64,000 nt of DNA from Candidatus Cardinium hertigii. Its GTDB lineage: Bacteria > Bacteroidota > Bacteroidia > Cytophagales > Amoebophilaceae. Positions 25,803 to 36,212 of the stretch are shown here, piece by piece (position 1 is the stretch's first letter; each line of letters begins with the position of its first letter). A model generated the notes under the pieces. The model saw only the letters and a program-made list of their open reading frames with translations, was not told the DNA's origin and ran no database searches. The translations under genes and the position numbers were made by a program. The DNA lies in contig NZ_CP029619.1 of NCBI RefSeq assembly GCF_003176915.1, forward strand, positions 868,001 to 932,000. Reading direction: 5' to 3'.

Positions 25803-28800
25803 ATGGAATTTGTTATAAGATACTGCTTTAAATTAATTCGTTTTCTGTTGGGTAGCCTGGCGATGTTGCTGTTGGTGGGAGGGGTACTTCTATCTTTACC
25901 TGCTGTACAACAAGTTTTACTTCGAAATACCCTAGCGTATCTACAGACAAAAACCAGTTATCGGATACAGTGTGCTAAATTCCGATTTACTTGGTTACAG
26001 TATGTTACCTTAGAGGGTATAACAGTTAGAGATCCAGAAAATAAGCCCCTCATAGAAATGGATAGTTTTCAAGGGAAGTGCAATGTATTACGCTTTCTGT
26101 TGCATAGTCCGGCTGTTGTTGATTCCATTTCTATGGCAGGTGTACGGATTTATGTAGAAGAGCATGCACAGCAAGAATGGAATATAAAAACATTGTATAC
26201 CAAAGTTATTTTCCCTTTTCTTCCAGAAAAAACAGCGGATTGGAGCATAAAGCAAATACAGCTTAATGACTGCCAACTGTCCTATAAACACCCAGTAAAG
26301 CAACAAACATTTGAGGTGACCCATTTGCAGTTGGCTATTGACCATTTCTTATCTGTTTCCAATGTCTATTCTGGTACCCTTACCCTATCCTATGAGGCAA
26401 CCAATCTCTTCCCTTGTATAATAAAAAATTGTACAACGCACTTTGCTATGGCTGAGGATCGCATTATACTGACCGATTGTAAATTACATACAATGCATAG
26501 CCATATATGGGGTGATTTTAAATACCAATGTACCCATCAATCAGCACTTTGGAAGGCTAGTAAAGAGCCAATGACGCTAGAAATTCTATTGCATGACGCA
26601 ACCCTTGCACCAGTAGAGTTAAGTAAAATTTCAAATTGCTTTAAAGGAACATGGCCTTTTCAGGACGCATGGCCTTCGAACAAGTGGAATGGGAGATGTA
26701 GGCTTGTAGGCAATAGGCAACAATTGCAACTAACAGGGCATGTTTCTACCCCTATTGGTTCTGTGCAAGCAAATGCTACCTTACAAAATTTAGGGAAGCA
26801 ATCGCTAACCTATCAAGGTAAAGTGATGGTAGAGCAGCTCAATGTTTCTTTACTCTTTCCTAAGTTGCCCATTACCATGCTTTCAGCGGAAGCTTCTGTA
26901 ACAGGCAGCGGGATTGGGAGCGGGCATACCTATATAGATGCGGCAGTAGCGGTAGCAGCTATGCAAATAGCTGCTTATACCTATAAAGATATAGCAGCTA
27001 CTTGTAGCTTTTCCCCTGTAGGAATCAATTTTAAGCTGAATAGTAAAGATCGCAATGCCCTATTAGCGATAGCGGGTCGTTACCGTTTTTCCTCCTTAGC
27101 AGATTTGCAGGTAGAAGGTACCACTATTGCATGCTGTCTGGATAAGTTGGGGATTACCCCTCTTCCCTTGACAGTGAGCACAAAATTTTCCCTTCAACTG
27201 CATAATATAGTTGGAGGATACCCCCAAGGAAGACTCGATTTGAACCAATTTGTGCTGCAGAATGCGACAAAACAAGTAAAAAGCCAACACATAGCCATTC
27301 GGTTAACGCAAAAAGAAAAAAACGCGCTATTTACCCTATTTTCCCCTTTGTTGGATATGCGTTTGCAGGGGCACTTTACCCTTCCTGCTTTGAGTTATCA
27401 CCTACGCTACCTTATAGAGCGGTTGAGAGGGAATCAATTGGTACTACCTGAAAAAATAGCTATACAGTATAGCTTGCATTGTAAAGCTATCACGCCTTTC
27501 TTAAATGGGTTCTTACCCGATTTTTACCTTTCTAAGGATACCTTTTTTAGGGGGCATTTTAGTTATGATAGCAGCTATCAGTTTGCCTTCTATTTGCCTA
27601 AGGTAGAAACTTTATGCTTCAATCAATTTCGTGTAGAGAAAGCAAAGATAGCGTTGAATATGCGCCATCTTATGGATCCTAAGAAGCGTTTTCTCCAATT
27701 GGCTATTGCTTCAGAAGCGCAAAATTGGTATAAAAAGTTTCAAACCGATCAGTTGACGCTTCAGCTATTAATAGATAAAGATAAAATTACTTTTTCTAAT
27801 AAGCTATCCTTACTAAAATATGGAAGTAAACTTTCCGTGGAAGCTGCTGGTAATCTTGGAGAAACATCTATAGTTTTTCAACTATTACCTAGCAGTAAAT
27901 GTATCATTAAAGATAAGATGTGGCGCTTACATATGGCGCAACCTATCCTATGGACGAAAGAAGGTATCTCTATTAAGCAGCTATCCCTCATAAACGGATC
28001 GGAAGCCATCTATATAGATGGACAGCTTAGAGAAGGGGAAAGCTGCCCTTTACGCTGTACGATACACAATGTTGCGGTAGATACTTTTTTGAAAGCGGTA
28101 GATGGCAACTTCAAGGCTGTGATGGATGCGCATCTAGTAGCCCGTTGGCAGGCAGGACATTTGGTTTCGAATGCTACCTTCCAGTTAAAAGCATGCACTA
28201 TTGCATCACATTCAATAGGTGATTGTAAGGGTAGTATAGATTGGAATACAATAAATAAACATGTAAAGTTGGAAGGTGTACTGCAGGACTCAACTCAATC
28301 TGTATTACAAATCAGCGGTCTGTACAAGCCATTCCAAAAAGAGCATAGCTTACAATGTATGATTGCCTTGCAGCAAATGGATCTTAAGTGGCTTAATCCT
28401 TTGGTTGTACCTGTTTTTTCAGAAGTAAGTGGGAAATTAAGTGGTAACTTTCAGTTAGTAGGTACCCTAGCTGCCCCTATCTTACAGGGCAGAGGGCAAA
28501 TAGAACATGGACAGCTAAAAGTTGATTATCTAAATACCATTTATAAAGTAGCAGGCCCTATTCAATTTCAAGATAATGTATTATACATTGATCGGCTGTG
28601 GTTGCATGATTTCCAAACAGGGCATGCAACTTTTTCTGGACAAATTGCTTTACAAAAAGAGTTCCCTTTGCGCCTCTCTGGGAAAGTATATGACCTTCAC
28701 CTGCTCGATACCAAACAAACCTATGGTACGAATTTTTATGGTACGCTATATGCTACAGGTAGTATAACCATAGCAGGAAATGTAAGAAACTTGCTATTTA

Positions 28801-29861
28801 CCATACAGGCAACAGCTAATAAAGGTACATTTGCAGTTGTTGCCAATGAGCAGAACAATATGGGTGCGCATACACAATTGGTACGTTTTATTGATAACCA
28901 AGGAGGTAAGAACCTAGATACTCGGTTGCTACAGCCGAAAGAGCAGGGACAACAGATCCCCATTCAATTGCTATTGAATGTAACACTACTGCCTTCTGTG
29001 CAAGTTAAGCTACAATTGCATCCCTACAATAATTATGATTTGTTACAGGGTAGAGGGGAAGGCAAAATACAATTAGAAGTAGGTACCCATCAAAAACTCC
29101 ATATGCTTGGTAATTATCGTTTTCAAAGCGGAAGCTGTGCTATTTCCGTTTATGATTTAATCCCAAAGACATTTACTATTTTGCCTAGTAGTCAAATACA
29201 TTTTAATGGTTACGTACAAGAAAGCATAGCAGACATTCAAGCATCCTATACGCAATTGGCTTCTATAGGAAACAGTAAATGTCCTATTCCAGTAGATATT
29301 TCCCTTTGTACTTATGGATCTCTCACAAATCCACGCATTACTTATGCGCTTTCCTTTCCCGATAAAGGAATAGCGGAAGACTTATATACCAATTTAAAAG
29401 AAATATCCTCAAGGGTATTATTAGATAAGTCCTATCGCAATAAGCAAATTTTAAGTATACTGATCACAAAACGTATTTGTGATGAGAAAAAAATAGGTGG
29501 ATGGGATGCGCTTCGTGCTAGTATGAACGATCTACTGACGCAGCAGTTACAGAATTTAGCGTTTGTGCTAGATCGCAAGTTAGGCGTAGAAGCTGATTTA
29601 GCCATTGATCAATGGGGAGAGATTGATTTTCTGCAAAAAACAAGGGTTAAAATAAGCTATTTACTCTTTTCAGAGCAGCTTAAAGTATCCAGTACATTAG
29701 GGGAACATTCTAAATTTATCAATGATTGGGAAATTTCTTATAAGATTCCTAAAATGCATAACACGAGCATTAATTTTTATCAGAAACCTTTGCGAAGCAA
29801 TCCATCACAACAAAGCAATCTTTTTGGTATTACGTTTACCTATTCCAAACGATTTTGGTAG
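25803..29861 (+). CDS. tamB: TamB-like translocation and assembly module protein
   Basis: The 1352-residue protein has an N-terminal membrane anchor (about residues 12-35, LIRFLLGSLAMLLLVGGVLL). A very long beta-rich body of AsmA/TamB repeats follows (motifs such as VDSISMAGVRIYV and LSGNFQLVGTLAAPILQGRG). The C-terminal ~300 residues are a TamB domain ending with an aromatic tail, FGITFTYSKRFW. TamB spans the periplasm as a groove moving phospholipid or supporting outer-membrane protein insertion. Bacteroidota forms of ~1400 residues are usual. Its presence with LptD (36213) and SecDF shows a maintained outer membrane. No BamA-like TamA partner is adjacent. Confidence 0.88.
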   Translation: MEFVIRYCFKLIRFLLGSLAMLLLVGGVLLSLPAVQQVLLRNTLAYLQTKTSYRIQCAKFRFTWLQYVTLEGITVRDPENKPLIEMDSFQGKCNVLRFLLHSPAVVDSISMAGVRIYVEEHAQQEWNIKTLYTKVIFPFLPEKTADWSIKQIQLNDCQLSYKHPVKQQTFEVTHLQLAIDHFLSVSNVYSGTLTLSYEATNLFPCIIKNCTTHFAMAEDRIILTDCKLHTMHSHIWGDFKYQCTHQSALWKASKEPMTLEILLHDATLAPVELSKISNCFKGTWPFQDAWPSNKWNGRCRLVGNRQQLQLTGHVSTPIGSVQANATLQNLGKQSLTYQGKVMVEQLNVSLLFPKLPITMLSAEASVTGSGIGSGHTYIDAAVAVAAMQIAAYTYKDIAATCSFSPVGINFKLNSKDRNALLAIAGRYRFSSLADLQVEGTTIACCLDKLGITPLPLTVSTKFSLQLHNIVGGYPQGRLDLNQFVLQNATKQVKSQHIAIRLTQKEKNALFTLFSPLLDMRLQGHFTLPALSYHLRYLIERLRGNQLVLPEKIAIQYSLHCKAITPFLNGFLPDFYLSKDTFFRGHFSYDSSYQFAFYLPKVETLCFNQFRVEKAKIALNMRHLMDPKKRFLQLAIASEAQNWYKKFQTDQLTLQLLIDKDKITFSNKLSLLKYGSKLSVEAAGNLGETSIVFQLLPSSKCIIKDKMWRLHMAQPILWTKEGISIKQLSLINGSEAIYIDGQLREGESCPLRCTIHNVAVDTFLKAVDGNFKAVMDAHLVARWQAGHLVSNATFQLKACTIASHSIGDCKGSIDWNTINKHVKLEGVLQDSTQSVLQISGLYKPFQKEHSLQCMIALQQMDLKWLNPLVVPVFSEVSGKLSGNFQLVGTLAAPILQGRGQIEHGQLKVDYLNTIYKVAGPIQFQDNVLYIDRLWLHDFQTGHATFSGQIALQKEFPLRLSGKVYDLHLLDTKQTYGTNFYGTLYATGSITIAGNVRNLLFTIQATANKGTFAVVANEQNNMGAHTQLVRFIDNQGGKNLDTRLLQPKEQGQQIPIQLLLNVTLLPSVQVKLQLHPYNNYDLLQGRGEGKIQLEVGTHQKLHMLGNYRFQSGSCAISVYDLIPKTFTILPSSQIHFNGYVQESIADIQASYTQLASIGNSKCPIPVDISLCTYGSLTNPRITYALSFPDKGIAEDLYTNLKEISSRVLLDKSYRNKQILSILITKRICDEKKIGGWDALRASMNDLLTQQLQNLAFVLDRKLGVEADLAIDQWGEIDFLQKTRVKISYLLFSEQLKVSSTLGEHSKFINDWEISYKIPKMHNTSINFYQKPLRSNPSQQSNLFGITFTYSKRFW

Positions 29862-29958
29862 ATTTTATACATAATAATCACAGTATATCGTAATAAACCG
29901 CTTGTTTGTCTCATTTTTGCTGCCTGTAAGATTAAATCTTGACCGCTACAAGTTAAGC

Positions 29959-31212
29959 CTACCATTCAAGCATAGGAAGTATTTGCAATTCTTTTTTTAA
30001 GCTTTGTAAGAAGCCACCTCCTATGGCTCCGTCAATGATGCGGTGGTCATACGTATGGGATAAAAATAATTCATCACGAATGGCTATCGTTTCTTTACCT
30101 GCTGTATAGACCACAGCAGGGCGCCGTTCAATAGCCCCAGTTGCTAAAATGGCTACTTGAGGTTGTACAATGATAGGTGTTCCCATGAGATTCTCAAAAC
30201 TACCTATGTTAGAAAGGGTATAGCTGGCACCTGTTAGTTCCTCTGCTGTAATGGAACCGTTCCGTGCTTTTTTAATTAATGTATCAATCTGTTGCGCTAA
30301 GGTAATAAAGTCGAGCGTGTTTGCCTTTTTAACTACCGGTACGAATAAATGCCCATCTGGTAAGGCCACCGCAAAACCTATATTAATTTGTTTTCTTTGG
30401 ATGACCTTGTAATCAGAAACGACCGCATTCAGTAAAGGGAAAGTTTGTAAAGTACGGGCAACAGCTGCCATAAAAACAGGGCTATAGGTTAATTTTAGGC
30501 CATATTTTTGCTGGAAAGCTGCTTGATGTTGCTTCTTCCAGCTGACCATAGCTGTTACATCTGCACGTATGAAAGAAGTAACATGAGGAGCTACTTTCTT
30601 GGATTGTACCATTCTATCTGCAATAAGTCTTCTGATGCGATCCATAGGCATAACTTCATCTCCTGGTAAAGGTATTATTGCCTCATGAAAAAGACAGCTA
30701 GGGGAAGAAGCAGTTGAACAAGTAGATCGTTTAGGTAAGTAAGCCAGAAGTATCTTTTTGGTAATGCGTTTATCCTTTGTTTGCCCGATTAATTTTTCTA
30801 GTTCCTCTATTGGGATGGCATGCACCTTAGCCATATGCTTAACCAACGGCGTTAAGCGTGCTTGCTGCGTAGGTGGTAGTAAAACATTTGTGACGCCTAG
30901 CTGCTGGGAAGAGGGGGAAGCAAGCAGAGAAGGATAGGTCGTAAAAGAATCAGGTCCAGTAGATTGCGCATCCGTTGTTTCTAATAAGGCAATAGCGCTG
31001 CCAATGGCCACCACGGCACCCTTTTTTACCAATAGTTTTTGTATGATACCAGAACAAGCAGCTGGAATTTCTGCGTCTACTTTATCAGTGGCAACTTCTA
31101 GCAGTGGGTCCCCCTCTGTAACAGCTTCTCCCTCCTGTATAAGCCAATTGAGTACCACAGCTTCTACGATGCTTTCACCCATTTTAGGTAAATAGAGCGT
31201 TTGTATGGCCAT
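29959..31212 (-). CDS. Dihydrolipoyl acyltransferase, E2 of a 2-oxoacid dehydrogenase
   Basis: This 417-residue E2 subunit transfers acyl groups from lipoamide to CoA. Residues 1-78 are a lipoyl domain with Lys44 in TDKVDAEI. A Ser/Thr-rich linker leads to a peripheral-subunit-binding domain near 118-156 (LTPLVKHMAKVHAIPIEELE). The C-terminal catalytic domain carries YDHRIIDG with the active-site His and Asp. The set of residues is complete. Single-lipoyl architecture fits branched-chain, pyruvate or 2-oxoglutarate enzymes; which one cannot be decided because no E1 or E3 gene is adjacent. The mgtE gene lies 12 bases upstream on the same strand and probably shares its transcript. Confidence 0.92.
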   Translation of the reverse strand: MAIQTLYLPKMGESIVEAVVLNWLIQEGEAVTEGDPLLEVATDKVDAEIPAACSGIIQKLLVKKGAVVAIGSAIALLETTDAQSTGPDSFTTYPSLLASPSSQQLGVTNVLLPPTQQARLTPLVKHMAKVHAIPIEELEKLIGQTKDKRITKKILLAYLPKRSTCSTASSPSCLFHEAIIPLPGDEVMPMDRIRRLIADRMVQSKKVAPHVTSFIRADVTAMVSWKKQHQAAFQQKYGLKLTYSPVFMAAVARTLQTFPLLNAVVSDYKVIQRKQINIGFAVALPDGHLFVPVVKKANTLDFITLAQQIDTLIKKARNGSITAEELTGASYTLSNIGSFENLMGTPIIVQPQVAILATGAIERRPAVVYTAGKETIAIRDELFLSHTYDHRIIDGAIGGGFLQSLKKELQILPMLEW

Positions 31213-31224
31213 AACTTTATTTTT

Positions 31225-32619
31225 TTAACTCGTGTTAACCTGATTAATCGGATAGAGCCAAGAAATAACCATAATAGCCGCATAGTAAATGAGTAGGCCT
31301 ACTAATTCCACAATGGTATTAATGGCAGGACTAGCAGCTACTGCAGGGTCTCCGTTAAAATATTTGGCAGCCAGTGGAAGAGAAGCACCTATAATGGTAG
31401 AGCAGATAACCTGTAAGACAATGCTTAAGGCAATGATAAACGTCATTTGAAGCGTTCTATGTTCACTTGGCATGATATATATTTTTACATAAACCAGGAA
31501 GAATAAAATAGAGGCAAGTAAGATGGAAACCTTTAGTTCTTTTGCTATAATTTTAATCCAATCTGATAGGGTTACCTGCCCCCGATTGAGTGCTTGCAGC
31601 ACGACAGATGCCGCTTGGCTGCCTACGTTACCACCCGTATCTGCAATCATACCTACATAAAAAAGATAGGGAATGAAATCTTGGCTTGAAAACTTAGTAT
31701 GCGTAAAATAGTGGCTTACTATCCCTGACATAAACACGCCTACCGCCCATTTAACTCTTTTTTTAAGATGTTGTACGCTTGAAATTTTTAGGTAATCAGG
31801 GTCATCTTCTTCTGAATCAATCCCCATGAATTTATCCATGTCCTCTACCTGTTCAGCTCGGATAATTTCTATGGCATCATCGTAACTTACAATGCCTACT
31901 ATTTGATTTTCCTGATTTAAAATGGGGATTACCGCTAGGTTATATTGTTCAATTTTCCTTGCTACTACTTCTTGATCTTCATCTACTGTGGCATATACAA
32001 AATTTGTGTCAAGAATAGAGGATATTTTTGTTTGAGGGGTACACAATACCAGCTGCTCTAAAGGGATAAAGCCAACTAATTTCATATGCTCGTTCACTAC
32101 ATAAATATAATAAAGCATCTTTTGTGTGGGGGCGTCTTCCCGAATTTTAGCCAATGCTTCCTCTATGTTCATAAAGTTCAAAACAGTGGCAAAATCTGTA
32201 TGCATAATACCCCCTGCTGTATCAGGAGAATAGGAATTTAGCATAAGGACATCTTCCCGAACCTTTCTGCTTAAATAGGGTAACAAATGCGTCTGTTCTT
32301 TGCTGGGTAAGCGCTGATAAAAATCTACCCGTAAGTCAGAAGGCATGCAAGAAAATAGCTTAGCAAAAGTACCTTTAGAAAGTTGTTCGTAAAAGGCTAT
32401 TTGTAGGGCACTATCCTTGAATAAGGCAAATAGCTCACCTTGACGGGTAATGGGCAGCATAGCTAATATGCGTAGGATAGATTCAATGGGTTGCTGTTCT
32501 AAAAAGTTGGCTACCTCTATAGGAGAAGCACGCTCTAAACAGTAAAGTAACTTTTTATTTTGCTGTTGCTTAAGAAAACGTGCCCATTTAATAAACTTAT
32601 TCTCTCCTTTTTGTTTCAT
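31225..32619 (-). CDS. mgtE: Magnesium transporter MgtE
   Basis: This 464-residue inner-membrane magnesium channel/transporter has the standard layout. A helical N domain (~30-140) contains LPSKEQTHLLPYLSRK. A CBS pair (~145-265) includes DTAGGIMHTDFATV and FVYATVDEDQEVVARKI. Five C-terminal membrane segments follow, with DTGGNVGSQAASVVLQALNR, the pore-lining magnesium-selective region. Cytosolic magnesium closes the channel via the N and CBS domains. The ATG at 32619 is the natural start. The E2 gene follows closely. Confidence 0.95.
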   Translation of the reverse strand: MKQKGENKFIKWARFLKQQQNKKLLYCLERASPIEVANFLEQQPIESILRILAMLPITRQGELFALFKDSALQIAFYEQLSKGTFAKLFSCMPSDLRVDFYQRLPSKEQTHLLPYLSRKVREDVLMLNSYSPDTAGGIMHTDFATVLNFMNIEEALAKIREDAPTQKMLYYIYVVNEHMKLVGFIPLEQLVLCTPQTKISSILDTNFVYATVDEDQEVVARKIEQYNLAVIPILNQENQIVGIVSYDDAIEIIRAEQVEDMDKFMGIDSEEDDPDYLKISSVQHLKKRVKWAVGVFMSGIVSHYFTHTKFSSQDFIPYLFYVGMIADTGGNVGSQAASVVLQALNRGQVTLSDWIKIIAKELKVSILLASILFFLVYVKIYIMPSEHRTLQMTFIIALSIVLQVICSTIIGASLPLAAKYFNGDPAVAASPAINTIVELVGLLIYYAAIMVISWLYPINQVNTS

Positions 32620-33294
32620 AATCGTAATGTTTTGTCTTGTATACTACAATCATGCTGGGTAAATTTAACTGAAAAAATTAGGTATCATGTAACCAGATTC
32701 TAAAACAGGTAAGAGAATAGAAAAGTATTAATAATTAGGTATTATTAGATAGTATTCATTCGATGGATTTGCACTATTTGTACTTGTTGCCGCAATAGCC
32801 ACCCATTAAATAACTAGCAAATAAAAATAAAGTAAAAGTTTGATGTCAGCTAATTTAAGAGAATTTGATCAAAATAACCAATAAATAGGGAAATTATTTT
32901 AAAGCAATCCATCAGTAACTATTTAATTGTTAAATTAATTGAATAGAAAATACAGTTATTGTAACATAGATGACGCGTTATCTGTTGCTTGCTTATTGCA
33001 CTGTATTACCATACCATACCCTTTAGTTGGTACAGTGTAAGCGTTATGGGCTTATACTAGGGTAGTATATGTAACATATTTTTATCAATATTGTTCGGTA
33101 ATCGGTTTTCTTGCAGCGCATAGCTGGGAAGGAGTGCATTTTTTGGCATAGTCTTTTTTGTCCCTAGCGGGAGTTGGTTGCGGTATGGGCGCACAGGCAT
33201 ACTTTTCGAAAGCAAAGTCTATTATTTGGTATAATAGCAGAAAGCTATGTATCTTTATTTGTTTTCATATTATGCTTAACCTTATATAAATCTA
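32620..33294. other. Divergent intergenic region between mgtE and secDF
   Basis: This 675-base AT-rich region must contain promoters for both divergent genes. I see no RNA gene, repeat or convincing ORF. A short open stretch near 33160-33280 (SLAGVGCGMGAQAYFSKAK) has no start and no family I recognise. Confidence 0.5.
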
Positions 33295-36180
33295 ATGCGT
33301 GCTAAAAAAATAGTATTGTTTGTAACAGTTGTTACTTCTTTTCTATCGTTATATTATCTTTCTTTTACTTTTATTGACTACCGCATACAGCGTCAAGCAG
33401 AACAGAAAGCAACAGATCAGGAGGGGCGGATAGATTTTGAGCAGCGGCAGGCCTATTTAATGGAAATGTGGAAAAAGCCAGTTTATAATTTATTAGGCAG
33501 CCACTATACTTATGAAGAAGTAAAAGATCGTTCGCTTAAGCTAGGCTTGGATTTGCAGGGTGGTACGCGTGTGGTGATGGAGCTTTCTCCCGTGGAACTT
33601 GTTAAAGCATTGGCTGGCGATAATGCGGATGCTGCTTTTTTTAAAGCACTTCAATCAGCAGATAAGGAACGAATGAACAAGCATACAGCTTCCTTTGCTA
33701 AACGTTTTATAGAAGCTTATAAAAAAATAGAACCAGAAGGAGATTTAAGCGATATATTTACTTCATTATCAAATGAAAAAGAAATTGAAAAAACCATTGA
33801 TAAAGAAATTAGTCTTGCGTTAGACCGTTCCCTGACCATTGTACGTACTAGGTTAGACCGTTTTGGGGCATCCCAGCCTACTGTTCAGCGTTTGCCTATA
33901 ACGGGAAGAATCCAGATTGAGTTACCAGGTATTACCGATGCACAACGGGTTAGGAAATTACTACAAGGCATAGCCCAATTACATTTCTGGGAAGTAGCAG
34001 AACCAGATGAGTATATAGCGTATGTAGAGTCTGTGAATAAGTTTTTGCTTGCGGAAGAAAAAGCGGCCATCTTAAAAACATTACCGCAGGGGATCCCTGA
34101 GGAAGAAAAAAACAAGCATATGCCTACCCAATCTCTTTTCCAGCGGTGTGCGCGTGCCCACTTCCCTTATACCATAAGTTATGCGGCCCAAGAGGTAGAT
34201 CATATCAAATCTCTATTGGCTAGAGCAGAAGTACGTGCCCTATTACCTGCCCATATTACTTGGATGTGGGGGAAAGCAATACAAATACAAAATGATAGGA
34301 AGGAAGAAATTGTTACGCTGTATCCTATTAAACGTACTCCAGCGCAAAAACCGCTTTTAGAAGGCGATCTTATTACACGTGCCGAATCCTTACTGGATAA
34401 TGGTAGGCCGGTAGTAACGATGCATATGAATAGCAGAGGCGCACATATCTGGAAAGAAGTTACAGCCAATCAGGTAGGTAAACGTATCGCGATAGTTTTA
34501 GATGATCAGGTTTATTCAGCACCTGTAGTACAGCAAGAGATTCCTAATGGTGTTTCTCAGATAAGTGGAGATTTTTCTCTTGAAGATGCCAAGGATTTAG
34601 CGAATATATTACAAGCAGGCTCTCTGCCCGCACCGCTTAAAATTGTTGAAGAAGTCATTATGGGCCCAACGTTGGGTAAAATAGCCCAAAATCAGGGGCT
34701 TGTTACAACAGCCATTGGATTAGCCCTGGTGCTGCTTTTTATGATGGTTTACTATGCTAAAGCTGGTATGATTGCCAATATGGCGCTCCTATTCAACTTG
34801 CTATTTATGGCAGGTATGCTAGCCCAATTAGAGGCAACCTTAACCTTACCGGGTATTGCGGGTCTTGTGCTGACCATCGGTATGTCTATCGATGCGAATG
34901 TGTTGATATTTGAACGTATTCGGGAAGAATTAGCCGATAAGGTTCCTTTAAAGGAAGCCATTCGACGTGGGTATGCAAAGTCTGCTAGCTCTATTATTGA
35001 TTCTAATATTACCACCTTTTTAGTGGGCGTGATATTGTATTGCCTTGGTCAAGGTCAAGTTCGTGGTTTTGCTATCATTTTGATGATTGGCATTGTTAGC
35101 TCGCTTTTTTCTTCTATTTTTATTACACAATTGTTTTTTTCGTTCTATATGGAGCGTTACCCTGCCCCCTCTATCACTTTTGCTTACGGCAATGTAGCAA
35201 TGCTTTTTAAACGGATGAAAATAAATTTTATTGCCATCCGCTATCGTTTGTATATTTTTTCCTTATTGTTTATAACCTTAGGGGGTTTTTGTTTTTACTA
35301 TTGTAAAGGGTTGGCAGTTGGGGTGGATTTTGCTGGGGGACGCGCTTATGTAGTGCGTTTTGATAGCGCTGTAGAAGCTTCCTCGTTGCGAGACAGATTA
35401 GCTACTGAATTTGCAAAAGGCGTTGAGGTACGTACCTATGGTGCAAACCATGTGATGCAGATTACAACTAGCTATTTAAGCCATGATGATAGCCTTGCTG
35501 CTGATGAAACAGTAAAGGATAAGTTAGAGACGGCGTTACAACAATACGCTAAAGAGAAAGGTGAGGAACCCGCTAGCCATGCTAATTTTTGTATAGTTAG
35601 CAGTAGTAAAGTAACAGCTACCGTAGCGCAGGATATACAAAAAAGTGCTAAAAAAGCAATAATTTTTGCACTGTTTGCTATTTTTATTTATACCGCACTG
35701 CGTTTTAGAAAATGGAGCTATGGGGTGGCAGCTATAGTGGCGCTTATACATGATGCCTTGGCTGTTGTAGCCGGGTTTTGTATGGCGCGCGCTCTGGGCT
35801 TTAGTTATGAAGTAAATGAAGTTTTTTTGGCTGCTATGCTTACCATTATTGGTTACTCTATTAATGATACAGTGGTAATTTTTGATCGCATTAGAGAGAA
35901 GATAAAGAGTAAAGGAAACACAACTATTGTAGAGGCATCTATCATAAATCAGGCCATTGGTGAAACGTTAAGTAGAACGGTTATTACTTCTTTTACAACT
36001 TTATTAACTGTTGCAATGCTTTTCTTTTTTGGAGGGGAAGCATTGCGTGGTTTTTCTTTTGCTTTATTGTTAGGTGTATTGTTTGGTACTTATTCTTCTA
36101 TCTGTATGGCAGCACCGCTTTTGACAGATTTAAGTAATAAGTTTTCTAAAGCTTCCGCACTAGCTTCAAAGCAACCATAA
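33295..36180 (+). CDS. secDF: SecDF protein-export fusion
   Basis: The 961-residue inner-membrane protein fuses SecD and SecF, as in many Bacteroidota. It uses the proton gradient to pull preproteins through SecYEG. The SecD half shows DLQGGTRVVMEL near residue 85, a large periplasmic P1 domain, and the membrane motif TIGMSIDANVLIFERIREEL near 530. The SecF half begins about residue 640 with GVDFAGGRAYVVRF and carries TIIGYSINDTVVIFDRIREK near 855. The Asp/Arg pairs needed for proton transfer are present in both halves. The lptD-like gene starts 32 bases downstream, suggesting an envelope-biogenesis operon. Confidence 0.97.
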   Translation: MRAKKIVLFVTVVTSFLSLYYLSFTFIDYRIQRQAEQKATDQEGRIDFEQRQAYLMEMWKKPVYNLLGSHYTYEEVKDRSLKLGLDLQGGTRVVMELSPVELVKALAGDNADAAFFKALQSADKERMNKHTASFAKRFIEAYKKIEPEGDLSDIFTSLSNEKEIEKTIDKEISLALDRSLTIVRTRLDRFGASQPTVQRLPITGRIQIELPGITDAQRVRKLLQGIAQLHFWEVAEPDEYIAYVESVNKFLLAEEKAAILKTLPQGIPEEEKNKHMPTQSLFQRCARAHFPYTISYAAQEVDHIKSLLARAEVRALLPAHITWMWGKAIQIQNDRKEEIVTLYPIKRTPAQKPLLEGDLITRAESLLDNGRPVVTMHMNSRGAHIWKEVTANQVGKRIAIVLDDQVYSAPVVQQEIPNGVSQISGDFSLEDAKDLANILQAGSLPAPLKIVEEVIMGPTLGKIAQNQGLVTTAIGLALVLLFMMVYYAKAGMIANMALLFNLLFMAGMLAQLEATLTLPGIAGLVLTIGMSIDANVLIFERIREELADKVPLKEAIRRGYAKSASSIIDSNITTFLVGVILYCLGQGQVRGFAIILMIGIVSSLFSSIFITQLFFSFYMERYPAPSITFAYGNVAMLFKRMKINFIAIRYRLYIFSLLFITLGGFCFYYCKGLAVGVDFAGGRAYVVRFDSAVEASSLRDRLATEFAKGVEVRTYGANHVMQITTSYLSHDDSLAADETVKDKLETALQQYAKEKGEEPASHANFCIVSSSKVTATVAQDIQKSAKKAIIFALFAIFIYTALRFRKWSYGVAAIVALIHDALAVVAGFCMARALGFSYEVNEVFLAAMLTIIGYSINDTVVIFDRIREKIKSKGNTTIVEASIINQAIGETLSRTVITSFTTLLTVAMLFFFGGEALRGFSFALLLGVLFGTYSSICMAAPLLTDLSNKFSKASALASKQP

Positions 36181-36212
36181 AAATAACATAGAGAAAAATA
36201 AAATTTATTTGT